From the NCBI GenBank assembly GCA_023231475.1, contig JALJEE010003080.1, positions 1-49,089 on the forward strand: DNA of 49,089 nucleotides, written 5' to 3'. Source of the DNA: Seison nebaliae (Eukaryota; Rotifera; Pararotatoria; Seisonacea; Seisonidae). Positions 1-13,101 of the stretch are shown here, piece after piece. How positions within the stretch are numbered: position 1 is the stretch's first letter; every line of letters starts with the position of its first letter. Both the position numbers and the translations under genes were made by a program. A model generated the notes under the pieces. It was not told where the DNA came from and made no database searches. It saw only the letters and a program-made list of their open reading frames with translations.

Positions 1-1591
1 CATGGGTCGATACTCGTAAATCAATACTCGATTCGTTTAATCTTTAACTGAATCAATAGTATCCCTTCTTAATAGGTCTTCGTTAAAATCGTCATCAACT
101 AGTCAATTGTCATTTTAGATTTTCATGTTATGACGTTTTAGTTTTCTGCTCACCGTTTTGAATGTTTTCTCTTGTGTAACTTTATTTATCAAGTTAAGCA
201 AAGTAATTTTAGCCAACCTTTTACGATAAAAATTTGGGCAAGGAAAATTGAAGGAAATTTAAAGATTTAAATGATTTAAAGAAAAATGTCTAAAAAGTTC
301 CCAGCTTTAACATAATAAAATTGGCAGTTCCCAAATTTGAGTTACATTTTATTGTTCAATTTCGTTGATATTGAACTAATGTAAAGTTTTCATTTTTTTT
401 CTCTTCAATTCGTTAATTTTGTTGAATCACGAACATTGTAATTGTTCAAAGTTGCTGATTTTCAAAAGTCGATAATTCCGATTGTCACCCTTCATTAAAT
501 ATTTTGATCTTTTGTTTGATTGACTTCAGTTTTGAAGTTGTTTGATCTCGAAAGTTGAACCGTTGAACGATTATTCCGTACTGTTCTTCATTCATCACGC
601 ATACTCTATTTCTATCAAAGTTCATTCCGATCTTGCATCAAATCGTCACCATATACACCAATTATGATTCATAAAATACTATTGCTATTGTTGGGCAAAA
701 ATGCCCATTACAATTTCATCCACAAAATCATCCAAAACTTTTTGATTTTTTGAATATAGATTAACAATTAATAAAGTAGTCTTCAACAATCTGTGCTTTT
801 AACTGAACGAATTACTTCAGTATCTGCAAAAGCCATGAAAATTTATACATTTAGGTTGTCAAAGAAACTACGATTCAAAATAATTTACGGTTGATCTGGA
901 AATACAAAACTAAAAATTTTAAAAAATGTTCAATAATTATGTTATTTTTTAATTCATTTTTGTAATGTTTTATTTTTCTAATGTAATTGAACATGCTCTA
1001 CATTGTTGTAGAGTCCACATTGTAGACTATAGGGTTACCATTATGATAGGCACCCTTATAAAAAAACACCTAATGAGACAGAAATTATGATCCGTTTTAT
1101 AAAACCCGATTAAATGTCCGATTACTTTAAGTTTTTACTATATAACAAATCATAAGACTCATAAATCATTCTCAAAGTTCTTATTTTGAAACTGATTTGT
1201 GTACTATTATTATGGCATTTCATCAGGATCTATATCATCAATTATTATTCATGTTGTCTTCGCAAGAGAATATAGATCAGAAGAATCGCAGGTCATTTTT
1301 TTTCTTCATTTGAAAAATAAAGAAATTAACTAAAATTTAAAAGTTATGTTATCTGTTCACTGTGAGTTGTTGTTTGTTTAATGGAAATGTTATACAACTT
1401 ATATAAACACAACAATTATTTTCATGCACGTTAGTATGTTGTTGGATCGATACTTGATAGGTGATTATGTAAACTGTGAGTGGGCAGATTGTGCATAAAC
1501 TGTGTGTGGAAATGGGAAGAGTATTATAAATAAAAAGAAGAAAATACAATGGAAAATGCAATTCATATGATATGGAGAGGTGAATGATGGT
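1..1591. other. Intergenic, no gene seen
   Basis: AT-rich sequence downstream of the PI3-kinase stop codon. I see no coding stretch with family resemblance, no tRNA-like fold and no clear element ends. The only local structure is a short perfect hairpin at 996-1013, listed separately. Confidence 0.6.
996..1013. repeat. Short perfect hairpin
   Basis: Seven bases (CTCTACA) followed by a 4-nt TTGT loop and the exact complement TGTAGAG. It is isolated in AT-rich intergenic DNA. A related string, ACATTGTAGAC, follows within 15 nt. It could be a remnant of a small inverted-repeat element or chance; no function is supported. Confidence 0.4.
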
Positions 1592-4500
1592 TTATGCTTC
1601 CCGCGATTTCGTCATTGTACAATCGAGTTTCAATTCGATGTCATGTTCATTTCGATTTTCCTTAAAACAATTCGCCACCGAAATACATTTGTGACCGAGT
1701 CCGATCTTCTTCTTATTGGCAGTGATGTGAATGATGGTGAAAATGATGAGTGTTGGATTGTAAATTGAGTCAAATTGTAATAAATCGTTGAAGACGGGAC
1801 AGGTGGATGATCGAACGTTTTTCGTGCATTGAGTTCGTGTCGCACTATTTGATTGCACTACATCCACTTTCACATAAGCATTTATCTGTTCTTTGTTTTG
1901 TTTTGGTGGGACGAGATTCGAAGCAGAAATAATAAGAATTGAAAGAAATTCATTTTCATAACGAATATTCACTCGAATTTTCCCATCATTTCTTTTCTCA
2001 TTCAGACGATATGGCACCGAATGATTTGCAGTTAATGAATCAGTAACTGAATTAAAATAATATTTTAAATTTTCTTAATATGAAAATCTAACTAGGAACA
2101 TGATCAGTCGTTCTTGCTCGAACAAATTTCCAAAGAATATCACTCTAAATTAGATGAAAATGGAAAGAAATAAAGAAAATATTATTATTAATTATTAAAA
2201 AAAATTAAAATTATTAACTTTGAAAATTGGAGGATATTTCTCTTTCAGTTTCATTAGATCTTTCACAAACTCTTCAACATTACTCTCATTATCTATCTCA
2301 TCTTCATGAACTACCACAATGATATTTCGTTCGACACTAAAGAGAAAATTTGAATGAATGACAAAAAAACCATAAAATGAACATCGTTTCCGTCAACTTC
2401 TTGAGGACGTTTGCACATTCCTTGAATTTCTTTGTTAAAGCTTCTCTCAAATGAATCATATCATCGAATGATCGACGAATAACATATTGCATTTTATCTT
2501 CCAAATCAATTTGGAGAGAATAAGCCTAACGGAAATTGAAATAATTTGATGGAAATTGAAATAATTTGAAACTTTTCTATTTTTAATGAATTGAATGAAC
2601 ATAATCGAATCAAGAATATTCTTATTCTCATCAAAATGATCATCTTCTTTCTCTTTCGATGCAGATACATTAACGGGTAAGGGAAGTGGTGGAGTAACGG
2701 ATTGACCAGATTTCGACCGTTCCTCATTTGGTTGATTTAGTCCGTGAATCATAAAATTCCATAAAACGAACTTATTATTGAGACTCTCTTCGATCTTTTG
2801 TTGGAAATTCACATAAATTTTCTGTTCACTCTCCCCCAACATGAGTCGTTCGCGTAAAAATTGTTGCGCTGATCGACCACCACATTTAGCGATTCCCGAA
2901 TTCTGCAAACAAAATGCACACTTTTTACCATATTAACAAAATCCAACTTTTAAAAGTTGAAGCATCAATGAAAGAAATTCGTTGTTTCTACGAATCACAT
3001 TAATCGCTCGACAACAGATGTCGACGAAAATCGCGTAATTCTCGTCATTTGCATCACCGTTTGTGATGACATATCTCATATCAGGTGTAAATGTAAAATT
3101 CACCCGATCTCGATTAATTCCCATAAATTTTTCTTTTTCACCTAAAAAAAATTGAAATTCTATTAAACTTGGAATAATTTAAAATAACCGAAATACTTTC
3201 CGAAATCGATATGGAACATGTGACCGGTTTTTCGCACCATAATATTATCGTTGTGACGATCACCAACACCTAAAATATAAGTAGCGACACAATAGGCAGC
3301 ACAACTCAACATAAAATTATGAATTATCCGTTGAGTATTTTTCGGTTTGATTCCTTTCAACAACCATTGATGGATGGCATTTTTCTGGAAATATTTTGTT
3401 GGCATTCCAGACAATCGTTGTTGGATAGAACGTAAAGTTTCTGCGTCGTCAACAACTTGAACGAAACCGCGATTAGATCCCGTTTGTAAACAACGATAAG
3501 TAAGAACTCGAAGATTTAATCGATTTCTCATCCAAATCACATTCATCAAATCGATAAGTTGAATCGCTAACATATCTTGACGGAGATCATCGCCAATTTT
3601 GTAGATGAGAGAAATGTCGATAAGGGCGGCAGTGTTGCGGAATGTCAATTGTATTGGATTAGTTTTGGAGGGAATTCGTTTACAATTCGATTTGATAATG
3701 GAATTTATTTGCCATCCAACATCGACGGGAAGAACGATTGGTTTGAAATTGATCAAATCGTGATCGTTAGAAATGATTCTCTCTTGACATTTCATACTTC
3801 CAATTTCACGTTGAAGAATATCAATCAAATTAATTTGACATGTCTGTCGATTGAAATCGATAGCGGCTGTTGCACATCGATTGATATGTTGACAAAATTT
3901 TTCACTTTCTCTCAATTCTAACAAAGTGTTATCGCTAAGAATGGCGAGGAGCATATCAAAAAAACGGTAATATCGATGAATGGATAATTGATAGTAAGTG
4001 GAACGATGAGGAATATCCAATTCTCGATCACTCATCATTTCAACTTTGACATTCCAATAAAGTGTGACGGCAAATCGTCGATTTGTGATTGCGAATAACA
4101 AGAGACAATCCGTCAATGCTGATGGAAAGAAAGGATCATAACGAATTAATTGAACTAATTGTGGAACGATTTCCATCAATTCATCAATACGACTATTTCT
4201 CTCTGGTGATTGAATGAGTAAAAAATGATGGAATAAAATTTTCACTCCCAACGCTCTAATACCATCATCAATGAAAATGGGAAGGAGAAGTTTTAGTGAA
4301 ATTTTCAAAGGATTTTCAATTTGATCGATGTTAATGGAATTCAATTCAGAATAAAGATGTCGGAGATGTTTAGGAGTATAAGGAAAGATTCGATGATAAA
4401 CGTAACAGATTTCAACGATATTTTCCACATTCAAATCGAGAAGATAATGTCGTTTCTTCCATAATTCATCGAGACGGACGACAGAGAGAATATCGGAATT

Positions 4501-6756
4501 AACTTCCTCATTCTCCAATTCGATTTGAACATGTTTCAACGAATTCGATAGAGCTGTTTGTTCTCCATTAGATAATTGAGACCATTTTTTATCATAATCC
4601 ATTTGTCTCAATTGAAGTGATGGATAATAAATTGGAGTATTTACTCGATTATCGACTAATGACACTTTCAATTGAATTATTGGAACGACATTCACATCAT
4701 ATAAATTATTCTGACTAGTTAGACATGGAGGATTGAATAAATCATCTTCCAATTGACGATACATTGAAATGAGTTGTTCCTCCAAAATCAATTTGAGTCG
4801 ATATTCTTCCCAAACATATAAATTGAATGTACACCAACAAATAACGTCATTAGTCGATGAATTCTTAATAAGTTGAACAAGAATTACCGTTTCTTTCGGC
4901 AGATGACCAGAACCATCTAATTTGAATTGTTCATCTAACATCAGACGATCAGATTCCTGATTATGAGCGTCATAAGAGAGAGGAGATGATTGTCGTTCAA
5001 AAAGACATGTGTTGCCATGCCAACAAGAGCAGCGAATATAAAATGAAGAAATCATTTTCATTTCATCCATCACATCCAATTGTGAGATGGATTTGAGATG
5101 AATCACTAAATTCTCATTCTCATATCGATTCTCTTTCTTCAAATTTCCATTCGTCTCATTCAAATATTTATTATTTAATCTAATCGAGTAATTGTAATTG
5201 AAAGAACGGAAATAAGTTTTGATGAGAATTGACAAACTCTCAATTAATCGATTCAATTCACTCTTCAATTTGAGAATGAATCCTTTGTCGATCGATTGTA
5301 CACTCTTCTCCACATAACACATCAACACTCGTAATTGTCTCACACAATCTTCATGTGATGACAAATGAACATTATTCAAAAGTGAAATAAAATAATAAGA
5401 TTGATGAATAAATTTGTTGAAAAGTTTGAAAACTTCTTTCGATTTCGTGTTACTCATTTCAAACGTTTGAGACAATTCCAAATAAAGTGATTGATAATCA
5501 TTACAAATTAATGTCCATTGTCTCCTCACTTCACCAATATCGATACGATGGATTTGTTTCAAGTGGAGAAGTTGATGCATTTCTCCAATTTTTTCCATTC
5601 TTTTCCTATCTAATTTCAAGATTAATTCTCTTCTCATTTTCTCCATCGATGGTTGATATGTCAAATTGAGTTCGAACGAGTCGCCTTTCACCAGACATTT
5701 CTGCACACAAATCAAATCGCCAATACGTGTCGATTCTGGTAAAAATTCGAAAGAGAATTTTGTTTTCAATAAAAAATCTTTCATTTCTAATTTTTGTTCT
5801 AATAAACGTTTCTCAATCATTTTCGATGAATAGGCAATCAAATTCAATTTGAATTGATCAAACACTTCTCTCAACAGATTCTCCACCACCGTCTGTAATG
5901 GAACTCTTGGTAATTGAAGATGGAATAATCGTCTCGTTACAATGATTCCCAAACGACGTTCAATTTCTTCGTAGAGGAAACTATTCGTTCGAATTTCGAT
6001 CGCGATCGATTCGTCGAACATTTCATCCAAGAATTTCGTCGTCGTATTCGACGAAATTGGATTTGATGATGCTCGAATTCTCGTCGAATTATTATTATTA
6101 TTAATTTTATTTCCAATCAAAATCTCATTCTCCTCATCGGAATCGAATGATTTCAATGGTGATTTCTCTTTCAAATTCTCCATTTTTCCAATGTCCAATA
6201 ATGGTCGTATTTGGGCCCAAACCAAATCCGATGTCTCCCAAACATAAAAACCATCAACGGATTTCACCTTGAAATTAGTCATATTAATTTCTTTCAAATA
6301 ATTTCCATAATATTCAAGTCTTTCCATCAGACAAATAATATTGGCTTCACTCACCGATACGTCCAATTTTCGAATGAGATAAAGATCGTTCGATTCGGTT
6401 TTCGTTTCGGAAAATAATTCGATGAAATCTTCCGATTTCTTTTTCAAACAATTATCGGTTGTTAAAAATTCCAAATATTTTTTCCTTTTCGATAATTTTG
6501 TAATGGATTCAGTTGAATGTGTTGAATGACGTTCAATTTTCTTATTATCATTTTTTCCTATTTCCTCCAATACCATAAATAAATCATCAACCACATTCTT
6601 CTCTCGCAATTCATTTGTCGTCACTTTATTCACTTCTTTCTTCCTTTTATCATCTTTCTCATAAAGATAGAAATTGTGATAATATTCTACCGTATGAATC
6701 AGTTCATTATCTGACGAGAAATCGATGAGATCTTCCGATTCTTTTCGTTCGCTCAT
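1592..6756 (-). CDS. PIK3C2: Class II phosphatidylinositol 3-kinase (C2-containing)
   Basis: Phosphorylates phosphoinositides at the 3-position on endocytic and endosomal membranes. My model has seven exons: 6756-3189, 3141-2948, 2902-2573, 2525-2371, 2336-2219, 2144-2093, 2046-1592. The total is 4872 nt, 1623 residues, close to the 1490-1690 usual for class II. The order seen is a low-complexity acidic N-terminus, Ras-binding region, C2 (about 555-700), helical PIK domain (about 735-930), kinase domain, PX, then a second C2. The kinase shows YKIGDDLRQDM, catalytic loop DRHNDN (Asp about 1164) and DFG (about 1182). The PX begins near residue 1340 and the terminal C2 starts with GKIRVNIRYENEFLSI; PX plus C2 after the kinase is what defines class II. 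The start is the ATG of MSERKESEDL. Introns are 34-74 nt and all six begin GTT. Isoform class is not resolved. Confidence 0.93.
2526..2572 (-). repeat. 47-nt PI3-kinase intron with internal direct repeat
   Basis: This intron, between the 2902-2573 and 2525-2371 exons, contains AATTATTTCAATTTCC twice in tandem within 47 nt. The copies fill most of the space between donor (GTTTCA) and acceptor (CCGTTAG). It may have grown by duplication or be under length constraint. Confidence 0.7.
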
Positions 6757-7149
6757 CGTCAAGAGACATGAGAAATACCGTCTCTTTTATTATAATGAAT
6801 TCAATCCTAAAACTGGACTATTTTGGTCGTTGAAAATTGGCAATTATTTCATTCACCTCAAATTATCTCAAACAAGACGAGATTTTTTTTATTTACTTTT
6901 CTCTCTTTTTTTTCTCATCAATTAATTTATTCAATTTTCATTTATCGAAAGCTTTCCATTCAAAATCATTTCTCTCTGATTCATTCAACTCAATTGAAAA
7001 ATAAATATAAATTTCACTTTTCTACTTAACCAGTCGTCTACACTCCAACTTTCTTCCAATTTAAAAGTTTTAAAGTTGAATTAAAATTAAATTTATCAGA
7101 AATTGAAAAAATAGAAAATCTGTGAAGAAAATTTAAAAAAAAAATTTAA
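6757..7149. other. Intergenic, PI3-kinase 5' flank
   Basis: About 390 nt between two minus-strand genes, T/A-rich, with no supported gene. Open frames here are short and low-complexity. It presumably holds the promoter and 5' UTR of the PI3-kinase and the 3' UTR of the CEP192-like gene. Confidence 0.5.
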
Positions 7150-10071
7150 TCAATTTTCACTTTGACATTTCGCGTTCAGTACGAGAAGGAGGAGACCTTT
7201 CCGTCCGTAAGTGATTCGTAACACATGATTGATACATTCGACTTTGTTGGATGAGAAAGTGATTTCAATAACTTTCTGTTTCTTCGCTGGTATTCGAAAT
7301 CGATCTCTTGAAATCGTGAATTGTTTTGGGAGATCTTCGACGACAAACGTCTCTTTCATCATCGACGAATTGACGACGATAAATGTTCTGGTAATACTCC
7401 GATTGATGGTGGAGAATAATTCGAGATATTTACAAGACAATCGAATATCTTTCGGCAATTTCTGAGAATTAATCGAAGTAGTTGTAGTGACATTAGTGAG
7501 TGTAGAATTGAGAGATTGATAACTGAGTGTCGATTCATCCATTTGAGAAGGTGAATTTGTCACAGATAATTTTGGATTAGGACAATTTTCGTTGAATTGA
7601 ATTGGAGGTAAATCGGTTATAAATAATTTTCTAGAGAATCTTTTCGATTTAATCGCTACTTTATGAATAAGTTCCTCGTCGGGAACGTCTTCGTCTGAAT
7701 TCGATTTCTCTTCAAATTTCGTCGATTTATTTGAAATTATTTTTTGAATTTTTTTCTCCAATTCACACCATAATTCTTCCTCGTATTTTTTCAAATATTT
7801 CCACATTAAAACGTCGATATAAACGAGACGACAAGAACATTTTTTCAATTCATTCAACAACTCTTTCTGATTTCCTTTCTCACAAGGTATCGATATGGAA
7901 ATCGGTTTAACTTTTCCTGATCGAATAAGATAAATCGTATTTTCGATAACGTTCAAAATCGACCACAATTTGGTCGTTTCGTCTACATTATCAAATAATA
8001 GGAAAAGATAACAATCATAATCACTGGAATTTTTTAGGGTGAATGTTGCGGTCAATTCGGTGGAAGTGACGAGAAGAGGAATCGATTGATTTGGAGATCG
8101 AAGATCATCGTTCATTAAACTTAACGATCTTTCACCACCCATACCGATTAACGGATAAGTGGCAGTTGAACGATTATTATTTTCATTACGAGAAATGATA
8201 ATTAAAGACATTTCAGTTATTCCTTTCGATTTGGGAGTGAAAATTAATGAAATCGATTTCCGTTCTTGTGGTTTTAATGAGAATTTCGTATTGGTCGATG
8301 CATTTTCTCCAACCACACAAATTTCAAATTTTCCTTTATCCGATGACGAATGACGTGGATGGATTGATATGTAAATGTTCTGTGAATCGGTTTGATGAGT
8401 GTTCATAAAACGCACGTCACAACATCGATTATCGGCCAAAGAGACGAAAAGAAAATCATCAACAAACGATTGTGTCAATGATAAATATTCGATAGATCGA
8501 CGAATATTATTGACTGAACTGACACTACGAACGATTTCGGGTTGAAATGATGAATGAGATTCGATGCGAATTCGAACCTTCTCCAATAACCGTACTGATG
8601 GTATATCCAATTGATTTTTTGTCATTATCAAAATTTCATGATCAATCGAATTAAATCGAGTTAATTTTGATGAGAAATTTATCATCAATTTTTTTATTCG
8701 ACCACGTTCTTGTGTCTCATCTTCCACATCCATCAATTCCACTTCGATATGGTAATGACTATCTTTCTCAATGGGTTTCTGTAACATGAGGAACAATTCG
8801 ATATTTTTATTCACTCCCACTAATTGCAGTTCTACACACTTCTTCTCTTGGAGTAGACCCATCGAATTATTCGTTGTTGGTCGAATAAAAACATGAGATG
8901 ATGATAACATAATAAACGGTAATGGTACCACATATGACAAAATGAATGTTGATGCGGTAAAATCATTATTATCATAATCCTCCAACAAATATGTGAGTGA
9001 TCGGAGAAATAATCCGAAATCGATTGGACGATAAATAATATGAATTTGAATTTGGGAATTTGAAGGAATTAAAATGGACGAATATTTTTTGTATCGTCTC
9101 CCGTTGAATTCGATATAAATGCCAAAATTCTTATCGTGAATTTCACTCAATTTCGTCTCGTTCGATACATCAGATCCCACCGTCGATGCTGATGAAGTAA
9201 CGGATAAATGGTCATCGTGATTTCGATCCATATTTTTGTTCACTCGACTACGGACGATATTTACAGTTTGTTGTAATGTGAATAAGAGATTTTTACCAGA
9301 GACATTTTCTAATCGAATGACATGTTTCGTCGGTTGGTTAATTTGAAGATCTTTCAAATTGATGGTAGGACATCGATTATCGAAGGAGATTTTCTCGATA
9401 TGAATCGATTCTTTCTTCAATTCTCGTCCCAAATAAGTGAGTCGATTTGAATGTTCATTATTGAAAATTTTCTCATCGATCAATGTTGAAATGTCATCGC
9501 TCAATGTATCGTTATTAGTGTCGTCGTTACGGAAAGTGTCGGAAGAAAGACTTTTCAATTCATCCACTTCACAAGGAACATATGTCTCATTGAACATCGT
9601 TATATTTTTCGTATCATTCCACCATCGTCTTTCATTCTCTTTCTTATTAATTGGTGTCGTTTCATTATCAATATCATCGATATCATCATCAATTAATTCA
9701 TCTTCTTCATTTTTCTTCTTTTTTGGTGTGGTCAATGGTCGGAAATATTTCATTAACGACTCCTCCGATATACTATCACTAGCTGGTACGTCTTGTATCG
9801 AACCGATTTCAGATACGTCGAATATTTCATCTTGATGATTTTCAATGTTGTTGTTGTTGTTGGTTGTGGTGGTTGTGAAGGAATTGATGAAATTGTCATC
9901 GAATTTCATCGGAATAACATTCTCTTTCTCTATCAAATTCTTCTCATTCTGCGAGAATTCGATACATGTATTCCTTCTCATGACAATAGGAGAAATTAAT
10001 GTCAAATCTGACGCATTCATCGAGTCATATGTATCGATCGAATAATTGCGACTATGATCATGTTGATCCAT
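7150..10071 (-). CDS. CEP192: CEP192/SPD-2-like centrosomal scaffold protein
   Basis: A 973-residue protein in one exon. The first 210 residues are disordered and acidic, with an Asp/Glu block at about 121-137. Three or more beta-rich repeats of PapD/ASH type follow: about 230-390, 540-650 and 660-780, with a last one at about 885-970. Each has the pattern of a strand ending in L-x-N-x-S followed by a strand with F-x-P. YPLIGMGG at 639-646 closely resembles the LxGYGG motif at the end of a CEP192 Spd2-type repeat. Family members recruit PLK4, PLK1/Aurora A and pericentriolar material to centrioles. The start is the first ATG in the frame. Other ASH-domain proteins (Hydin-like) are the main alternative, but length and the GMGG motif favour CEP192/SPD-2. 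Divergence is high, so this is a family-level call. Confidence 0.62.
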   Translation of the reverse strand: MDQHDHSRNYSIDTYDSMNASDLTLISPIVMRRNTCIEFSQNEKNLIEKENVIPMKFDDNFINSFTTTTTNNNNNIENHQDEIFDVSEIGSIQDVPASDSISEESLMKYFRPLTTPKKKKNEEDELIDDDIDDIDNETTPINKKENERRWWNDTKNITMFNETYVPCEVDELKSLSSDTFRNDDTNNDTLSDDISTLIDEKIFNNEHSNRLTYLGRELKKESIHIEKISFDNRCPTINLKDLQINQPTKHVIRLENVSGKNLLFTLQQTVNIVRSRVNKNMDRNHDDHLSVTSSASTVGSDVSNETKLSEIHDKNFGIYIEFNGRRYKKYSSILIPSNSQIQIHIIYRPIDFGLFLRSLTYLLEDYDNNDFTASTFILSYVVPLPFIMLSSSHVFIRPTTNNSMGLLQEKKCVELQLVGVNKNIELFLMLQKPIEKDSHYHIEVELMDVEDETQERGRIKKLMINFSSKLTRFNSIDHEILIMTKNQLDIPSVRLLEKVRIRIESHSSFQPEIVRSVSSVNNIRRSIEYLSLTQSFVDDFLFVSLADNRCCDVRFMNTHQTDSQNIYISIHPRHSSSDKGKFEICVVGENASTNTKFSLKPQERKSISLIFTPKSKGITEMSLIIISRNENNNRSTATYPLIGMGGERSLSLMNDDLRSPNQSIPLLVTSTELTATFTLKNSSDYDCYLFLLFDNVDETTKLWSILNVIENTIYLIRSGKVKPISISIPCEKGNQKELLNELKKCSCRLVYIDVLMWKYLKKYEEELWCELEKKIQKIISNKSTKFEEKSNSDEDVPDEELIHKVAIKSKRFSRKLFITDLPPIQFNENCPNPKLSVTNSPSQMDESTLSYQSLNSTLTNVTTTTSINSQKLPKDIRLSCKYLELFSTINRSITRTFIVVNSSMMKETFVVEDLPKQFTISRDRFRIPAKKQKVIEITFSSNKVECINHVLRITYGRKGLLLLVLNAKCQSEN

Positions 10072-10784
10072 CCAGAAATTTATCTGAAGAAATTAACAAT
10101 TTCGAATATTAATTAAATAAACAGAAATTCGAATGATTTTTTAATTATATATAAATTGATTATAAAATTTATTGAAAAATATTTGAAAAATAAACAAAAT
10201 TTGTGGAAATATTTTTAAAGTAAAAAAATTATATTCAGCAGATATAAAAGAATGAGAGAAAACAAAAATTTATTGATAATTTTATTAGATAGTATAACTA
10301 ACGAATTAGTTCTTCTCTGTGAAATGTGAATAAATTATTTGAAAGTGCGAAAATAAAAATGGATCAATTAAATTTCTATTCTTTCAATTAGTGAAAGATT
10401 TCAAATATTTTTTCGTTTAATTCGATAGCTCCAACTAACTTTCTGAACTTTATATCCTTTAACATCCTTTAATAAATATTATTGTTAATTTAACTAATGT
10501 ATTCATTAATGGCGATAGGAAAGTTAGAATTTTTGAAGATTCACTTAAATTTAAAATCATCGGTAAAAGTCTGTTTGGTGTGTAAAAATGAAATTTTTTT
10601 TTTCTTCTAAAAAATAACATACTTTTACCTAACCATCAATTGAAAATTTCTAAAAGGAAAAATAAATGATATTGTTGTTGTTTTATTGGAATATTGTTGA
10701 AGTTTATTTTATTTTTTCTTTTAAATGAATGGAATAATTTAAGAAATGGATTAATTTGAAAAAAAATGAAGACTTAAATAAAAA
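10072..10784. other. Intergenic, 5' flank of the CEP192-like gene
   Basis: About 710 nt of AT-rich DNA holding the SLC5 3' UTR and the promoter of the CEP192-like gene. A reverse-strand AATAAA (TTTATT at 10703-10708) lies about 80 nt beyond the SLC5 stop. No coding sequence is supported. Confidence 0.55.
10703..10708 (-). terminator. Poly(A) signal of the SLC5 gene
   Basis: AATAAA on the minus strand, about 80 nt past the stop codon, the expected spacing for 3'-end processing. Inferred from sequence only. Confidence 0.5.
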
Positions 10785-12902
10785 TTAAAGTTCCGACCGT
10801 TTCTTATGATGGGCGTGTTTCTTTCTTTTGTGTCGTTTTCGTTCATGTATACTCTCATTAGTGCTGATATCATCCATGTCTTTCTGTTGTTGAATTCCGT
10901 CAAGGATCTGTTGATTGACATCTCGAATGACAGCGAGAGCAGATTCTTCTTGAACATCATTGTCCAAATTTAATGCTTCGTTCGTGTACGATCTCACGTT
11001 ATTTAATTCGATACTTTTATTGTCGCTTTTCAAACTGGGTTTCTGTGAGAGATGGAAATGAAAAAGTAATTGAAATGAAAGAATAATAACTATAGATATT
11101 TCTTCTTCCGTTTTTCTGCATGGTCGACAAAGGAAATCGTTGATTATTAATGGAAGAATTAACAAATCTTCTGACGCTTTTTTCACTGAACTTCGAATTA
11201 GATATTGTTCGATTAATGACACCGTAGTTCCCACAATGAACATGACCAAAACCGCTATGGTACCATAATGGAGGTAACTGACACCATAAAGTCGATCTAT
11301 TGCTGGACGGTTGTCGTAGGAAAAATTGAAGCGATGGTCATGATAATCGTAATTAGAAAAGTTGAATCGTTCCATTGTTGAATTACATTGTTTAATGCCT
11401 GTGTTGGCAAAAGGTGGATGGAAAACTTCCGGCTTATTAATTTGAGCCCCAATAAATACCCAAAATGTGAAAAGAATTGATGTTAGACCACCAATGAACA
11501 CTCCCCAAGTCGTGCCCAATGGGAAGAGCATTCCGAATAAAAATAGAGACAATAACGGGCCGCCAATTACCCCAAAAATAGCCAAGGCGGCTTGTAAGAC
11601 CGATCCTAATTGACTTGCGATAGCGGCCAATGCGATACACAACGCTCCGAAGAAAACGGCTAAACTTTTCGAAATTATGGTTTGGGTTCGTTCGTTGAAT
11701 TGTTTATTTTTGCAACAAAACGGTTTTATTATGTCTTCTAAAACAACTGCTGCCAAACTATTAATTCCAGACGATAAAGTACTGATAATGACGAATTAAT
11801 TATTTAAATATATTGAGAGAAATTTTCAAAATTTTACTGACCTTAAAGCGGCACTGAAAATACAGCCGAGAAAGAGACCGGGTAATCCCTTCACTTTGAT
11901 CATGACTAGCATGACGAAATATGGATAAATTTGGTCGTATTTTTTTATTTTTCCATCTAATAATGGATCACAATAACGGAAGTAAGCGAATAACATCATT
12001 CCGATGAAGAAGGTCAATATGAGAATCATCATCAATCCCAAGAGATTGATGAGAACTGCAAGTTGTGCTACTTTCACTGTCCGTGAACAGAGATATCGTT
12101 GAATTTGTGCCTGATTCACCGTATAGACACTGACCCAAGTAAAGAATCCACCAATAGTTAAAGACCAGAATGAATGTCGTATTTTGGGATCTAATTGAAA
12201 ATTATCGAATTCCCATCGACCTCCTTCCTTCACATATTTCACCATTTCATTAATACCACCAACTTCGTTCACACCGATAATGACACTGGCTAACATTCCC
12301 ACCAACATCATAATCAATTGAAATACATCCGTCCATAATACCGCTTTCAAACCACCAATCGTTGTATACAAAGTACATACACAGCCAATGGTGGTAACGG
12401 ACACCCAAACATTCAAATTTGACACTTGACTGAGAGCGAGTGCTGGGGCGTATAAAACTACTCCCATATAAAGACTCATTTGAGTGATGAAGAGGAGACT
12501 TCCCATCAAACTAATATATTTATTGAATCTCCTCTCCAGATACTCATAGACACTGGTGATGTTCATATGATAGTAGAAGGGAATGAAGTATCTGGCAGTC
12601 AAAGCCATAATGACGAAATAACAGAGGAAAATATAAAAATAACCCATTCCATCTACATACACCTCCTTCGGAGTTCCCAACACAGTAATGGCAGACATGA
12701 ATGATGCAACTAGACTGAGAGAGACAGGAATTGGACCCATTTCACGACCAGCCATCAAAAAATTGTCAACCGTCGCTTTCTCTCGTCGAGCTTTGATGGC
12801 GTAGAAAACGCCAATTCCCGATGATACCAACAATATACCAGCGAATATGACATAGTCGACGGGATGAAATGATCCCGTCTTTTCCGGTAACGTATAAATC
12901 AT
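10785..12902 (-). CDS. SLC5-family sodium-coupled solute transporter (SMVT/SMCT-like)
   Basis: Plasma-membrane Na+ symporter of the SLC5 (SSF) family. Three exons: 12902-11842, 11781-11091, 11042-10785; 2010 nt, 669 residues. About 13 membrane segments are visible, starting with VDYVIFAGILLVSSGIGVFY. The hallmarks include GREMGPIPVSLSLVASFMSA (TM2 region), GGLKAVLWTDVFQ (TM5/6) and QAQIQRYLCSRT, all typical of the SLC5A5/6/8/12 branch that carries iodide, biotin/pantothenate or monocarboxylates. The substrate cannot be told from this. The extracellular loop before the last TM carries several N-glycosylation sequons. The cytosolic tail ends in a Lys/Arg/His-rich stretch. The second intron (48 nt) is in frame and stop-free, so it may be retained; see findings. 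Intron 1 begins GTCAGT, one of the few non-GTT donors here. Confidence 0.9.
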
Positions 12903-13101
12903 GATTCGTTCAACTCTAACAAATCATTCCGTTTTCTCTCTCTTTGATCGATCAATTGATTGGGAGTGAGAAATTCAAATTGAGATATATGAGATCGATC
13001 AAGTGACAGTTTAATGAAGTCAGTTTTTGAAGAGAAGGTAAATTAATGGATTCTTAATCTCTGTGAAAATATTTCTCGTCTTTTCTCCTTGTTTTCTCTC
13101 G

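Noticed and set aside
6756-6762. PI3-kinase start two codons earlier
   Set aside because: The upstream extension begins at TTG; the first ATG in frame is at 6756.
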